Part shown: in pieces, positions 1 through 13,299 of the stretch
Numbering within the stretch: position 1 is the first letter of the stretch
Layout: each line of letters opens with the position of its first letter
NCBI GenBank assembly: GCA_958450365.1
Contig: CAUEEP010000727.1
Coordinates: 2,759,227-2,823,226, forward strand
Direction: 5' to 3'
DNA from: Mesorhabditis belari
Lineage: Eukaryota > Nematoda > Chromadorea > Rhabditida > Rhabditidae
Length of the DNA: 64,000 bases
The notes under the pieces: model-generated
Told to the model about the DNA's origin: nothing
The model's input: only the letters and a program-made list of their open reading frames with translations
Database searches by the model: none
Program-made: the position numbers and the translations under genes

Positions 1-972
1 TAAATAATTTTAATTTGACATCACACGGTATTCTGATATTTCGTTGCTGTACTGAATATCTTCGAAACTGTTTTGTTTATGAATAACGGACACCTCAGAC
101 ACTCGTCAATTGGTGTCCATTAAATATAATGATTAGCCATTAAACGCCAATTTTATCAGCTCTTTTAAAAATTCACAAACCTATCATTGCTTTTTGTGTA
201 GCCAAAATAGTGCTTCTTTTTGGATACATCTAAAAAAGCTCAATGTTTATATTTTTTCAAGCCATTCAATTTTTTTCAATACGAATCGAAATCGAGACTT
301 CCACTTTCTAAGAGAAAAGTTGAAAGTTTATTATGCAAAGTGTTTTGTAACAAACTAAGATAAATATTGAAAAGATTGGCATAAATATGTTGTTCACTCT
401 AATATCACAAAGTATTTGGTAACACGTACAAACTAGGTATAGATAAGTAAGTTCTACAAACAAATAAGATACAGTACTGTCCAAACTAGATTGTGTTTCC
501 TTTGTCTTGGAAGTGTTTTCTGTTTAAGGGGCTAGGCTAACAGATGATTTAGATGCAGTCTATTCTTATCGTTTCACTGCAAAAACAGTTGGATTACGGT
601 AGCTACGGTACCTTTAGCTGGATTACCTTTTAAAAACGTTCCAACCAAAAGAAACACTGTTTAAGGGTATAGAAACTTCAAATAAAAATTGGTATAGAAA
701 CTCCAGAAAGGCACTTTGGGCAAACAAATCAATCTAGAATCTAGATATACGGTTTAGATAAGGAAAAGAAGCACAATCCAAAAAAAAGCTCTCGATGTTG
801 CGTAGGTTGTATGAGAGGGGATGAATAGGGAAAAGCACCATAAGTACTAGGAGCACAAAGTGATTCGAAAGGAATGATAGAGAAAAGAAAGATAGAGGAA
901 CGAAATTGGGGCAAGTATGGAGTTGAATTGGCAACAATGGTGAGCAAATGTGGTAAAAATTTCGTGAGAGAA
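1..972. other. No gene recognised; downstream of the Tuba-like gene
   Basis: I see no coding exon, RNA gene or clear repeat here. The stretch lies past the stop codon of the minus-strand Tuba-like gene, so part of it is probably that gene's 3' untranslated region. Short open frames on the minus strand near 740-1060 include the real last exon only from 973 upward. The rest has no recognisable protein features. Confidence 0.5.
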
Positions 973-3900
973 TCATAGATCCTTGATGTAAGTAGACGGG
1001 ACATAACTAAAAATTTTCTCTTTTCCTGTGTTTTGTTTTTGAAAAAGTACAGATCTAGCATTTTTCTAAAGCTTCAAAGTTTGAACTTCTCTTACCCGTG
1101 TTCTCCATTTGGACGCCGAACAAGAACCCATTCCGAGTTGCCATCATCGTCGTGGCGCTGAACAAGTTGAAGGCGTTCACCTGTAAGATTTTATAAGTCC
1201 TGTCTTTTATGCTACAAAAAACCTTCACGAATGAGTAGTTGATTATCACCAACCGGGGTGAAATCATATTCAGCAACAACAAGAGTGTGAGCCTAAATTG
1301 GCTTAGAATTATTGAAATTTTCAAAAAGGCAATCAAGGGGTTCAGCTTGATTTGTGTATATTTCTACCTTGTTCAACCCCAGCGATTGTGGGGGCGCAGG
1401 TGCTGAACGAGCCGAGATTTGTTGAAACTCCGTTGCCGGTGGTGTATCATAAGCCACAGTGGAGCTCGATGCAAATGGATTTGTTCCAAATGATAAGGAC
1501 TAAATTTAAGTAAATAATATTGTAACAGAAGCAGCAAATTCAAATGCAAAATCACGATGCACATGACAACAATATAGCCATACCTCAGCCGGTGGTTCGT
1601 CATAAAACGACACCCACCCCTATAGGAAAAAGAATGTTGATGATTTGTCAATAGAATGATTTAATTTTTAACTCCAAACTAACCGGTGGTTGATCGTAGG
1701 CTGGTGGTTGAGCATAAGTTGCAACTCCGACTTGTGGACGAGTGGGGACGAGTGGTTGTGGAGATTCGCTGCGCACTTTATTCAATGGTGTTGCTTTGAA
1801 CTAAAGTAGAATAAGCATTATATTGTTTTTATTTCAAACTTGATCCCAAAGTTGCGAGAAAGTCTCATCACTCGCTGATGCTCTGTTCGAGGTGTTTCTC
1901 GTTGAACCATTCTAAATTTGGCCGAGGAGTTGCCATGAGTTAAATTTACTGTAAGCTTTTATGGTCAGTTGTTTGTCTACAGTATATCACAAGTTATTCT
2001 TCTCTTTCTCCCTTTCTTTCCCTTCCTATTTCTTCTACGGCGAAGCAGGCGCCGATAGCTCAGTCGTAGAGCATCTCTCTGGTGAGCAGGAGGTCGAGGG
2101 TTCAGTCCCCGTTCAATACCATTTATTTTATTATCATAAACCTACTTGTTGTGGAGGCAATGGTGGTAGTCCTCCACCCGAAGCTGGCATTGATCCAAAA
2201 GCCATCCAGTTCGATGGCTGATTTGAAGAAAGCGAAGTGGTCGATGGAGCGGGAGATGGTTGCAGAGGAGTCACTTAGATTGTGGAATTTCAAATCTTTA
2301 GAATTTCCACTTACTGCTCAATGACATTTGATTGGTTTGAATCGGAGTAAGGGGAGACATTGCAGTAGACGTTCTCAATGAATCATTGAATGCATCTAAA
2401 AGAGTGTAATCAATGACTTTTATAAAACTAAACCAAAAGCTGTTCTTGATGACATTCTCCAATCAATTGCCGGCGGTTCAGCTAAGACTGGCTCGTTTAG
2501 TGCCGGGTAAATGGGTCTTGGTGAAAGGGAAGGAATCAAAGAGACTGGTTGAAGTGGAGCAATCGATGTTGTTGTTGGAGGGACCAGATCGTCAAGTAAA
2601 TCTGTAAAATACAACAAGGATATTGACTAACAACTGTATCACGTATTCAACTAAACTTGTAACAAAAACATTTGTCGGTCCTTTTTGCCGTTGGCGATTT
2701 AAAGTTTTTCATGTTTTTCTCAGCACCAATCCTTCGATTTTGACTATTTTAACTATGATTCGATGCAGAATAAAATTGAGCGTCAAATGATACCAAAATT
2801 AACTCAAAATATAATATCCATGCAAAGCTATGAGACAAAGGTTAATTCCCCGACCATAATGGGCGGGGTTTAGGTTTTTAGCCAACAACTTTGCGTGGAT
2901 ATTATATTTTGAGTTAATTTTGGTATCATTCGACGCTCAATTTTATTCTACATCGAATCCTAGTTAAAATATGCAAAATCGAAGGGTTGGTGCTGAGAAA
3001 AATACGAAAAACAAAAGACTGACAGGTATTTTTGTTCGTTATATTCGACTATCAACTGACCAATGAGATTGTTCGATTGTTTGACAGGTGGAGTACTTTT
3101 TGGTCTTTCTGTGGCCACCGTAACCCGTTGTTCAAGCAAACCAAGATCCGCAAATGGTTCTCCAATATTTGTACCCGGCCTTTCATAGTATGGAGTGAGG
3201 ATTCCAGATGGAAGAAGACCGTTGTAGTAGCCATTGTAGCAATACCTAGATTTTCACTTGTTAGGCAAGAGGTTTCCGTTTGGTGCTGTAAACTATTGGA
3301 GTATTTACAGTAACAAGCACATCTAGATCTATTCATCAAACTTACCATAAACCCCTCTCCTCTTTTCTCACAGCCAACACCGCATCTCCGGCCTTTACAA
3401 TGAGCATTCTTCCCGTTTTTTCACTCGCCTCTCGTGCTTCCAAAGAGGCCGGCCATTCAGAGACACATTTGTAAACATCGGCTCGACGAGATCTGGAGAT
3501 TTAAAATTGTACATATTATTTTGCATTCAAACTTTGCATCAGCTTTTTCAAGCAAAGTTCTTTTCTCTGTTTCGGTCTGTGCTCGGAATTTGCGTTCCGC
3601 GGATGGTGTAACTGGTGGAGGAGCGGCTGCAGCCTATAACATTTTTGATGTCCAAATAAAGATAATAAATAAATATCTAAATATTGTTTCTTAAAAGTTT
3701 TCCCAACCTTCCAAATGGCGTCCAAGGCAGCCGGTGTTGCATCGGGAGTGATCGACGATTTCTGAGAGACCGTTGACGAGGTTGTGTCATCTGAAATAGC
3801 TGTTTATTATCAAAATAACCCTCTTTTCGTTTCTTAGTTTTATACTTTACATATTAAACATTAAATGACACCTTTTCTCTCAGCTATTCCTTTCTTTTTC

Positions 3901-6900
3901 ATACTCGACTTGAGCGGTCTTAAATTTGACGTGGCTTTGCTCGCGATTTGTCTCAACGGCGTCAAACGGTTCTTGTCCATCAGATCCACAAAGCAAATCG
4001 TGCTCGGGGTGATCAATAACTGAAAATAGTGTTTGAAAATAAAGTTTAGAAAGTAAAATTGTAGACAAACTATCAGCTTACATGCGTTGATCGGCCTTGT
4101 TCGATTTCGAAGCGATCTTTCAGATTTCGCATCAGCGTCGAGTCCAACTCCTCCAAGGTGATCATCCCGTTGCGAAGGACCTGTAAATGGACATGAATGA
4201 TAGAATTCTTGATGTATATATATAATATAATTCTTGATAGTATTCATTTGATTGATCTATTCCCACTTGATTCATGACATCGACAACTTTCGGCACGGTT
4301 GTTTTCACTTGTTGATTGAGCGCATCAAAATCTCGGAAACGAGCATTGATTTCTTCGGGCTAAAATAGAAATTCACAAAATTTATCTCATGAGCTCATTA
4401 CCATCTTTGCTGAGCTCTTTGCTGCCTCATAGTCCATCAATTTGTCATTTCTTTTCGTAATCAATCTCTTTGGAATCACTCGAATCGCTTTCAAGCAATC
4501 GTCTTTCACTCTAAAATCAAGAATTCACAAATTTTCTGATAAACAAACTTGTAATTGGTTTCTTTCACGAATTCTTGTAAGATCTCAAAGAAGGGTTTGA
4601 GTTGTTGCATGGCAGCTTTTTCAGGCATTCGAGAAGCGTCTAAAGTTTTTATGTTTGTGAAAGAAAAACCTGGAAGACTTTGTGCTCATAAACGCACACT
4701 TTTTGGCAAACTCAACTGCTATTAGGTTGGCAAGAAAGTTCGTAGAAAAAGTTTCTCAAAAAGGTGATTTCTCAAAAACCATGAATTCTTCCGAGATTTT
4801 TTGATAAACTTGACTATATTTCAAAAAGTTTTTGACAAAAAAAATAAGAGATTTCTTCAGCTAAAGTGACTTGGTCACTTTTTGAGTGACCAGCCTTTTA
4901 GACAAGTTTTTAATGGGTTTTAATGTATAGGCAATGGGTCCATTCAAAACCTATAATCAAGTACTTAAAATAGGGAAAATTTGTGGTTAAGGCAAATTTT
5001 ATCTAATGCTTTAACTTTTCAGAATGACCGATTTTAGCAAACACTCAGTGCCAAGAAGATGGCAAAAAATTATTTTTTGAAATACAGCTTTTCTTAAAGA
5101 AATTTTTGGTCAAAAATAGAGATTATAGAGCGTATTGCTCATTTTTGCTTGCTTTACCTCATAAGAAATCGTTTTTCTGGTGCAAAAAGTGAGCTGAATT
5201 TAAGCTGGAAAATAATAATTTTTCAAAAATCTCTAAAATTTTAAGGGAAAGCAAAAATTATCATTTTTTACATGTAATTTCTCGGAGTCGAATTGTAAAT
5301 AATAGAATAAAATGTTCTTGAATTGGTGGATTCGTTCTTAAGAAATTCCAATCAAACTTTTTACGAGAACTTTCTTTCCAACCTAATATTATGAACGAGC
5401 AAGTTTATTGTGCCAGGAAGCATATGTTTGTCAAAGAAAGAACAAAGCCTTTTCACGTACTTGGTGCCACAATCAAGACTTCAATTTGTCGTTTCATATC
5501 GTGTTGCAACTTTTTCTGATAGATCACCAATTGATAGTTGAATCTGAAATCGATACATCAAAGAATTCATTTTCTTTTGTAACCTGACAAGTCTTCTCTC
5601 GCATTGATCCAATTCATAAACCATTTGCTCAAACTCGGTATCTTTTGTCTAATCATTGTCATCGTTTTATTCATGATTTCCAGCTTTCTCACCAAATGAA
5701 GAATTCCGATTGCACTTCCCATTCGATACTTGAAGCGATTACTTTTCTTCACAACCGAATGCACGGAGAGCCGGGAAAGTTTTTGCGTCAATGTGGCACT
5801 CTGCTCTTCGCTATATTTTCTCGCTGAAAATTCTTTGAGTTAACTTACTGTCAAATGTTTTTTCGTTGTTTCTTTAAAGCTTGCTTTGGATATCGTAAGG
5901 TATAGCGGTGTTATGAGTTTTATGAATTCTTTGAGTCTCGGATTTATGATAACGAATGAATTACACATTTTTCTATTACCTAGTCATTAGCCATGCATAA
6001 AATAGATTCTAAAATGTAGGAATTAATACCTCTAGACCACATTTCATTCTTACAAGTGGATACGAGTGGAGATCATGGTTAGCTTGTCATCTTGCAGCTA
6101 TTGAGATGGAACTTGTAGTCAGTGCAATATTATCCATGCCAAAACTATCTTTCACATCACCACTATACCCTTCGATAGCCAAAAACTAATAGTGCTTTCA
6201 TTAAACGAATCTTTGCCGCCATTCAACAAAAAAAGGTAATCAAGCAAGAGAAACAAAAAACAGAAAAGGGAGCGGTGATCTCGAGAGATTGATTTGCGGG
6301 GAACATAAAATGTGACTTTTCTTGGACTCAACGAGCAATTCTTGCAGAACACGACGAACGTCCTCATTTTGACAGACTGTTATTGATTGATAGTTTTAAA
6401 GACACTGTAAAGCCCAGTATTTTGTCTCTCTACAGTATGCAGATATAAAAGTATTCAAAACTGATAGATTGGATAAAAATTCGAGACAAGATTACGGGTG
6501 TTGATGTGTTTTAAAAAAATAAAACTTGAGCTGATGTCTTTCGGTATATTGTAGTGAGACAAACTGAAACTTTATAGCCTTTTTAGCTTAACACTTATAG
6601 ACACAGTAACCATTTACCCATCTTTTAACACATTCACGACAAAGTCATTTTTGGCTTTTTGCCGTTTAAAACGACAGCTATCTACCGTAAATACTCCTCG
6701 TACAATCGCGTTTTTCTAACTCTTTTTAGAAAAGCATTTTTTTTCACAACCCCTAGATTTTTCTCAACTACACTTTTAGTATCAAAAAATACTAGATTTC
6801 AAGGGCTATCTTTTGACATCCAAGCGCACACTGTAGCTTAAAGCATTGTGGAGAATGAGACGCTTAAAGTTAGACTACACGACTGTACGCCCGTCATTAT

Positions 6901-9900
6901 GGGATTCTATTAGGGTATTTACGGTGTGTTAGCTGTAGACCTGAAAATTTGTAACTGGAAGCATGAGAATCTGAATCCGTTATTAGTTTTTGAGCAACTT
7001 TAATTTCCGAGCCAATACGTTCATCACAAAACTCTCTAAAACTTGGGTAATTAAACCGAATGAAATATTCAAAAAATGGAGCCGTTTTCTTTAAAAACTA
7101 ATAACGAATTCGAAATCCTCATCCTTGAAAACCCCCGATTACAAATTTTCAGCTCAAACGACCTCAAAAAAGTGTTAGATCCACTGGTGAGCCGTATTCG
7201 TCGCGAATGTGTTAAAAAGTGTCTCGAAAAAAGAGAGAAAAATCTTAAACACAATGCACTCACATAAAAGCACTTCGGCTTGAGGCGTGTCCACAGTTTG
7301 AAACACTAAAACCCAAAAGGTAAAAATAAACCAGAAATTGAAAAAAAAGAAATTGTTAAAAAAGAGAGCCCATTCCAAAAACGAGATAACGAAAAAAAAC
7401 GACTACGATTCTCTATAGGATACATCCAACTAAATGTGGGTATATTCTTCGATCATTCGCATGAAATGCCCATGCAAAAGGCCATGCACTTCAAAGTTAC
7501 TCCTCGTGCATTTAAAACAGTTGAGAGTTTTGACTTTTTCCGAACTACGATTTGGTCTATACGCTATAGGTTGTTCAATTTACCGTAGGTTTTGTCTAAA
7601 TTGCTGTATTCCTTTTTAATCGTTTCTAAAGTGCACAGAGATCGATACCGTAATCATGGGTGGTAACAACGAAATGTAAGACTTTCTTTATTCTAGTCTA
7701 TCCGATTTATTCTATCTATTTTATTCTATCAGGTTGGAAAGAAAGTCCTCGGAATTTTTTTTACATTTGGTTTATTAAATCCCTCGAACACGCGACGCAG
7801 CTGCTGATAAGTGATCTTGTTTACATCAACCCTCATTCATTGACTACACACAAACCCAAATAAAATACTGCTATTTTCTTGCTTTATTTTTTTTATTTCT
7901 TTGGGAGCTGCTTAGGAGCTTCCCGAGGGTCATCTTCGGCATGCCATTTTGTTCTTTGTCAAGAGCAAAGTTCCAAAGTTCCAGAAGTTCTTGAGAAAAT
8001 CAATACAATTTATGGGCAAGGTTCAATAAGTTTATCGACAGTTTATAAATGGTACGATCGTTTCAAAAGAGGAGACTTTTCCATGGAAGATGTACCGCGG
8101 TCAGGTCGCCCGACTGACTTCGATGAAACAGCTCTTGCCGTTCTCTTACAAAACGATAACAAACTGTCTACCCGGGAATTGGGAGAGCAGCTTTCAACCT
8201 CTCATACAACAATTCAAACGCATTTTCCCTCAATGGGATATGTCAACCAATTTGGCTCCTGGATTCCCCACACTCTGACTGACGTGATGAGATGGCAGCG
8301 CCTTTCAGTCTCGTCTGCCTTTCGCTCAAGAGACAACCGATATTCTTTTTTGCCACATGTGGTGACTTGAGATGAAAAGTGGGTGCTGTATGTCAACTAT
8401 CGGAGACACAAGAAATGAGTAGGGCCTGCGAAAGAACCAAAACCTGAACCCAAATCCGAACCAGAAGAAGATTCTGTTGAGTATTTGATGGGATCTCGAA
8501 GGACCTACACACTGGGAGTTGGTGCCTGAAAAGACAACAGTTACAGCTTTACTTTATACAAATCAACTAGACCGACTCGTCGAAGAAATCAAAAAAACAA
8601 GACCAAACAAGGGAAAAGTCCTCCTTCAACACGATAACCTCATGTTGCAAAGCTGACAGAAGAAAAATTAAAGGAGTTGGGCTGGGAAGTTCTCCCTCAT
8701 CCACCGTTCAGCGCAGACCTTGCCCCTTCTAATTTTCATCTATTCCGGAAGCTGGCTGCAAAACTCAATGGAGAGCACTTTGGAGACCGAGCTGAGGTCG
8801 AAACCTGGCTACGCGACTTTTTTGACAGCCAGCCAAAGAATTTCTGGGAGAAGGGAATCCGTGCTCTACCAAATAAATGGCAACAAGTTATAGTTAATAA
8901 TGGGGCATACCTTGAATAAATTTGTTTTCTAGTTTTTGAAAAATTACAGTACAAACTTTTTCCGAGAACTTTCTTTCCAGTACCGCTACCGTAACCCAAC
9001 CTTAGCCGGTGGATTAAGTTTTAAAATGTAACTGGATACTGTAGTTGAGAACACTCTTTGAAAGACGTATTCTCGAGAGGAAAACAGTAGGCCGATTACG
9101 GTAATTTGGACAAACTTTAGTGTTTTAACTCAAAGTGTGGCTTGAAAAGACTTTAGTCTTTAAACAACTATCTTTAAATATTATTTTTAAAACTTAATAA
9201 CTTACTAAGCTCCTTTCTTCGTTTACTTTCGTTCATCTTTTGCCCCAGTGTGCTCATTTGTTTGAAAGCTTCGAGGAGTTTTGGGTGATCCGGATGGGTG
9301 ACACTTGTGTGCTAGAAATGTAGAGGTTTTTAATAATATTTTTAAATATTATTAATCAGATAATTAAATAGAGGTATAATTTTCAAATTACTTTGATAAT
9401 CTCTGAGAGGAAAAGCGGATATTTCAAGGCTCGATGGACGGGTCGACTGATCGCTGTCGGCACGTCAAAGCACATGCTTCCTGCAATTTTCTGACGGATT
9501 AAAGAAATAAATTTTAATAAATGAATCTTTTAAAAGCTTAAAAAATGCTAATGCTTAGTTATCCCAATACTTATTCCAATTTTTCAATTCTCAACTTACC
9601 ATATGTTCTCATTGACGTTAAAATCTCTCCCATAGCCGCTTGAAGCTTCTTGTCGTTTTTCTGAAAACAAAACTGAATAACTAATTGAGAAGCTGAAATG
9701 ATATTTAGTCAGTTAAATAGTTTATTTTGAAAAGAAGCTTTATAATCTCCAACTCTCACATTTTCGACGATCGAGTGAATCGCTTCGATGTTTCGGAAAA
9801 AGTACCCATACGCTTGGGAGAACATTTTTTGCATATTCATAAAGATCTCTCCGATCTTTTGGCGGTCTATTGGCTCATCTAAAAAGTCTCTACTTTGGTA

Positions 9901-12900
9901 AATTTGTTTCACAAACCGAGATCGATCTTCAACGTGTCGGCAAGTAGCAGAGAGACCTCGACAATTTGTGGGATCCCACTTGTGAGCACTCGTTTGTTCT
10001 TATCGGATAACTTGTTCGAATGGGCCACTGCCTGAAATTTGGCATTAATAATTGGACATTTTCCTCAACCTTTTCCAAAGATTGCATATCGGTGCAGTAG
10101 GCTTGTTCACTCGCGATGAGCTCATTTATCACACGATTCCTCTCGGCGATGTTCGTTGTCGCAGAGTTTGAGCTCAAAACGGTGGTGCTTGTGGAAGGAG
10201 TGACCTGGAAAAGGAAAGTCTATTTTGATAGATTAATTTTGATATTACTATAGATATATTTATAATAGATATTGCTTTAGATAACCAAATACTTAGTACG
10301 GCTATAGATATAGATGCTATAGATAACCAAATATTAGGTACTTGCAAAAGAAACTGCGGGTCATTAAAACCATCATACAACGACTGTAAGTAAAGATGAT
10401 CTAGATTGATTGGTATTTTTAAAAATCACAATATTTTTTCTTTTTAACGATATAAAAAGAATTTTACAAAGCTTCATTTTGGAAGGCCAGTAGAATTTTC
10501 AAAAAAAAGGTACCAAAAATGGCTTGGCGGAGCCGAATTTCAACTTAAGCTTTCTCCACGGCTTTTCAGTAAAGATTTTGTCAATAATATGACAGAAGTT
10601 TATTAACTAAAACAAATAAGATACAAAGAATTTTTATAATAGAATAGTCCACCAAATTTGTTTTAGTTTTCTGTAAATAGCTTCTATTAAGTTTGAGCTT
10701 CTATTATAGCTTCTATTAAGCTTCTGATCTGTCAATAATTTAGACCAGGGTTTCGTCAAAAATAATCCTTTGTTACCTTCAAATAATTCAAATCGTTTTT
10801 TGCTACGTTGTTGAAACGTATATATTCCGTCTTCCAGAAACGATCACTGTAGAATTCTTTTTATACCCTTAAATATTGTGGTTAAAGATATTGTGGTTTC
10901 TAAAAATACTAATCGGATTATCTGAATTATCTTTACGTACAGTCGTTGTACGGTTTTTATCACTCGCAGTTTCTTTTGCAAGTACCTAATAGTACAACTC
11001 AGGACTTTGAACGGATAAATTTCACTGGTACTAATTAAATCTTTCAGAGTTTTCCCCGCTTTAACCAGGCTACAAACATTGATATGATTTACCCCAGTTT
11101 TGGGCGTTGTCTCGCTGAATGAAGCCCAAGGGATGCTTCCCGAATCCGGGCTTGTCGGAAGAGCTTTTGGTGGTGGTGGACGAGCAGGTGGAGGCTTTTT
11201 ATCCTAAAAGTTTTTGTATTCCTACCCAAAAATCCTTTTTAACCTCAATGCTTTTTGCGATGTCCCATTCTTCAAACTTTGCCCAAGAAGAGTTCGAAGG
11301 GAGAGCGCTACTTTGTGGGCCTTAATTTGCAATCACATTAGAAAAACTCCTTCCCCCAACCTGGCAATGTGTTGAATTGAGTGTTGAATGTGTTCTGATA
11401 GATGTTATTCGATTGGTTGATCGTTGAAGAACCCCACTAAATCATTTGGATTCGGATTTGATTCTGATCGTTTACCCCTGAATCGTTGTCCCTTAAATTC
11501 TCATGTACGCTTTCGGCCAGCTCTTCCACATCGTCATCGAGATACATTTCGAGGAAATTGCTTGGAACGATTCCAACTCGATCCGATAATGGTTCTCTAC
11601 ACAAAACCCATTCATTGTCGATCTGTAAACTGAGTTTATTAGCATTTTCCAATGAAGCTGACCATTCTAATGATTCTGACACTGTCTCCGGCTTGTAAGG
11701 TGAGCTCATCGGTTTCTCGGCCATTGAAAGCATGCTTCACGGTGGCTACTCTAAAATGACTAGCTTGTAATTCTTGTCTCAAATCAAATTTGCAAAAAGT
11801 CTAACTTCTATCCAATGAACTAACCCAATTCCCTCATCTTGAGTCGACTGGGCAACACTTTTTCGGGCATCCGAACTCCCATTCTTATCCGTATCCAAAT
11901 CAACGACAATCTAAATTATGATCCTCAAATATTTACCGATCTTTGCCTCATACCTGTGCATATCCACTCGGGAATATCCCCGTTCTTCCATTGATCTCTC
12001 CCTCGAGCCAATCTTGATCAACTCGTCGAAGCAACTTGATGATTTCATTGGCTCCGAATGAGAGTTCATTCGAATATTCTCCCCTGAACTGATTGTAAAG
12101 CAAAAGTTTTATGATCAGAGTGTTCCTTGCGAGTAATGCGTTTTTTGTAAAACGCACACTTGGGAAAAATTACCGTACTTCAACAAAAATTATTGCAAAA
12201 AATTGGCGCGAAAAAATCACGAGCCGCCTTATATACGAAGATATTCAGCTGTCTAACTGATTTGGTGGCAAACTCCTTTCAAATGTAAAGATATTCAATT
12301 TACTCGACGTGTAAAGAGAATTACACGTAGTTACTCGACTAAAAACGTCGATTAATCGAGTAAAAATCACTCATGCAAACTTTACTCGAATAATTACTGA
12401 CTCGCGAAGTACACTATTTATGAAAGCTTACTGAAATGGGAATGCTGATCGTGCATATGGTCCAATGGCTTCATTGATTGTGTGAGTGCTTCGAGCGGAC
12501 ATCTGAAAGGTAAAGGTGCTTTGTGATTGTGGCGATAAAGTCAAGCCTAATGACACTGAATTTGTGGGTAAAATTGTGCGTAATCCAGTTCAAATGGAAA
12601 GCCACCTTCTAGTTCTTGAATCTTTAGCAATTTGAACCTTAAATTCAACAAACCGTTGGCAATGACGGAGCAACACGGGGTGACTGAATCGAGTCACTGT
12701 TATCGACGGGCTCACCACCGACCGGGACACCCTGAAGATTTCTCTTGCCTTTACACTATTCCTGGATAACTAACTGGCAATTCTTGAACATAACTCGTGG
12801 GAAAGAGTCCACTTTTTCCTAATCTTTTCCCAGCGTCACTCGTTATTGCACCACTCGACCAATTGTCGTCGATATCCCTAGAATTGTTAAATGCTTTCAT

Positions 12901-13299
12901 TTACAACTTCTGTCGTACCTCTCCACGGTGATAAGCTGATTTACATCAAAAGACAGATCGTCTTTTTCTTGGCCTTCGAAGGCAGCAATCGAGACGACTA
13001 GGCGCTCGGATACTGATCTGAAATTAGCTCTCATTTATCGAAGCTCTAAGTATTGATCACCTTAATGTCAAAGGAAGTTTGTTGGTCAGCGCTTTTGGTG
13101 ATCGTCCGTTTGTCCCAGTTAATGTTTGGATTTTGTACCTTGAATGATTTATAAGTTTATGTGAAACTATTGCTTTTTACCATTCTTGATCATGATCACT
13201 GCCTATAATGCGCACGATTTGATCTTGTGCGAGTGCGAGGCCAGATTGAGGATCGACAAACCCATTGGTGACTCGGGCATATGCTGGTATTTGAGCCAT
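973..13299 (-). CDS. Tuba/DNMBP-like Rho GEF scaffold (SH3x4-DH-BAR-SH3)
   Basis: Multi-exon gene read right to left. Start is the ATG at 13297-13299 (MAQIPAYARV...); stop is TGA at 973-975. First exons are about 13181-13299, 13061-13138 and 12919-13017, and their phases agree. Domains in order: SH3-1 (13299-13061), SH3-2 (13017-about 12780), SH3-3 (about 12100-11950, DWLEGEINGRTGIFPSGY), SH3-4 (about 11750-11500, GIVPSNFLEMY), a proline-rich linker near 11130-11200 (PPPARPPPPKALP), a DH RhoGEF domain (10204-about 9200: RNRVINELIASEQAY, then RPVHRALKYPLFLSEII), a BAR domain (about 5820-3900, KRNDKLMDYEAAKS), a linker with an NPF motif near 1470, and a last SH3 ending YVPSTYIKDL. The SH3-DH-BAR-SH3 order is that of Tuba, a Cdc42 exchange factor linking dynamin and actin at membranes. 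Only one C-terminal SH3 is clear, against two in vertebrates. Introns carry several transposons. Not every middle exon was joined. Confidence 0.87.
1990..2140 (+). repeat. tRNA-derived SINE-like repeat, family B
   Basis: A pyrimidine-rich leader (CTTTCTCCC...) is followed by a tRNA-like body from about 2052. The body has a good A-box/D-arm (TAGCTCAGTCGTAGAGC) and a B-box (GGTTCAGTCCC near 2099). The anticodon and acceptor stems do not pair fully, so I do not call a functional tRNA. Related copies with the same kind of leader lie near 49090-49230 and, inverted, near 53515-53750. It sits in an intron of the Tuba-like gene. Confidence 0.55.
2704..3012. repeat. Foldback (long inverted repeat), about 120-bp arms
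   Basis: The left arm from 2704 (TTTTTCTCAGCACCAATCC) returns as its reverse complement ending at 3012 (GGTTGGTGCTGAGAAAAA). The arms match with few differences over about 120 bp around a loop of about 65 bp. No coding capacity. MITE or foldback transposon in a Tuba intron. Confidence 0.8.
4720..5388. mobile_element. Non-autonomous mariner-family element
   Basis: Terminal inverted repeats: TATTAGGTTGGCAAGAAAGT at the left and the reverse complement of TATTAGGTTGGAAAGAAAGT at the right, both continuing into a related stretch (TTCGTAGAAAAAG versus TTCTCGTAAAAAG). About 670 bp with no transposase reading frame. The ends resemble those of the 7731-8980 mariner (AGGTTGGAAAGAAAGT), so the two are related. 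The element lies in an intron within the BAR-coding part of the Tuba-like gene, and the coding phase resumes on each side. Confidence 0.78.
6683..6925. repeat. MITE of the TACCGTAAATA family
   Basis: Starts TACCGTAAATAC and ends GTATTTACGGT, giving inverted termini. The right inner part (GACTGTACGCCCGTCATTATG) reappears in the solo arm at 41061-41115. Related elements are at 22396, 25473 and 47638. No coding capacity. Confidence 0.7.
7731..8980 (+). mobile_element. Tc1/mariner transposon, mariner type, degenerate
   Basis: About 1.25 kb, a normal mariner length. Left end AGGTTGGAAAGAAAGTCCTCGG and right end CCGAGAACTTTCTTTCCAG form the inverted terminal repeats, with TA beside the right end. 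It contains a broken transposase on the plus strand, opposite to the Tuba-like host gene, inside an intron of that gene. Confidence 0.85.
7879..8919 (+). pseudogene. Mariner transposase pseudogene
   Basis: The N-terminal part (about 7950-8370) has the paired helix-turn-helix region with the mariner hallmarks VYKWYDRFKRGDF and PRSGRP. The catalytic part follows in pieces: DEKWVLY just after an in-frame stop near 8368, QHDN at about 8627-8638, and HPPFSADLAPSNFHLF near 8700-8745. There are in-frame stops near 8368, 8415 and 8527, and a one-base frame change between QHDN and the last block, which ends at 8919. The third catalytic position of the mariner DD34D triad, normally D in APSD, is N here. 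The copy is inactive by several independent lesions. Confidence 0.88.
10332..10991. repeat. MITE with about 130-bp terminal inverted repeats
   Basis: Left terminus TATTAGGTACTTGCAAAAGA (10332) matches the reverse complement of the right terminus ending at 10991. Similarity continues inward through ACAACGACTGTA and a run containing CACAATAT. Length is 660 bp with no transposase. Lies in a Tuba intron, upstream of the DH exons. Confidence 0.78.

Noticed and set aside
2052..2130. Functional tRNA gene
   Set aside because: A- and B-boxes are good, but the anticodon and acceptor stems do not pair, and a related leader plus body occurs at two other sites, so a SINE-like repeat fits better.
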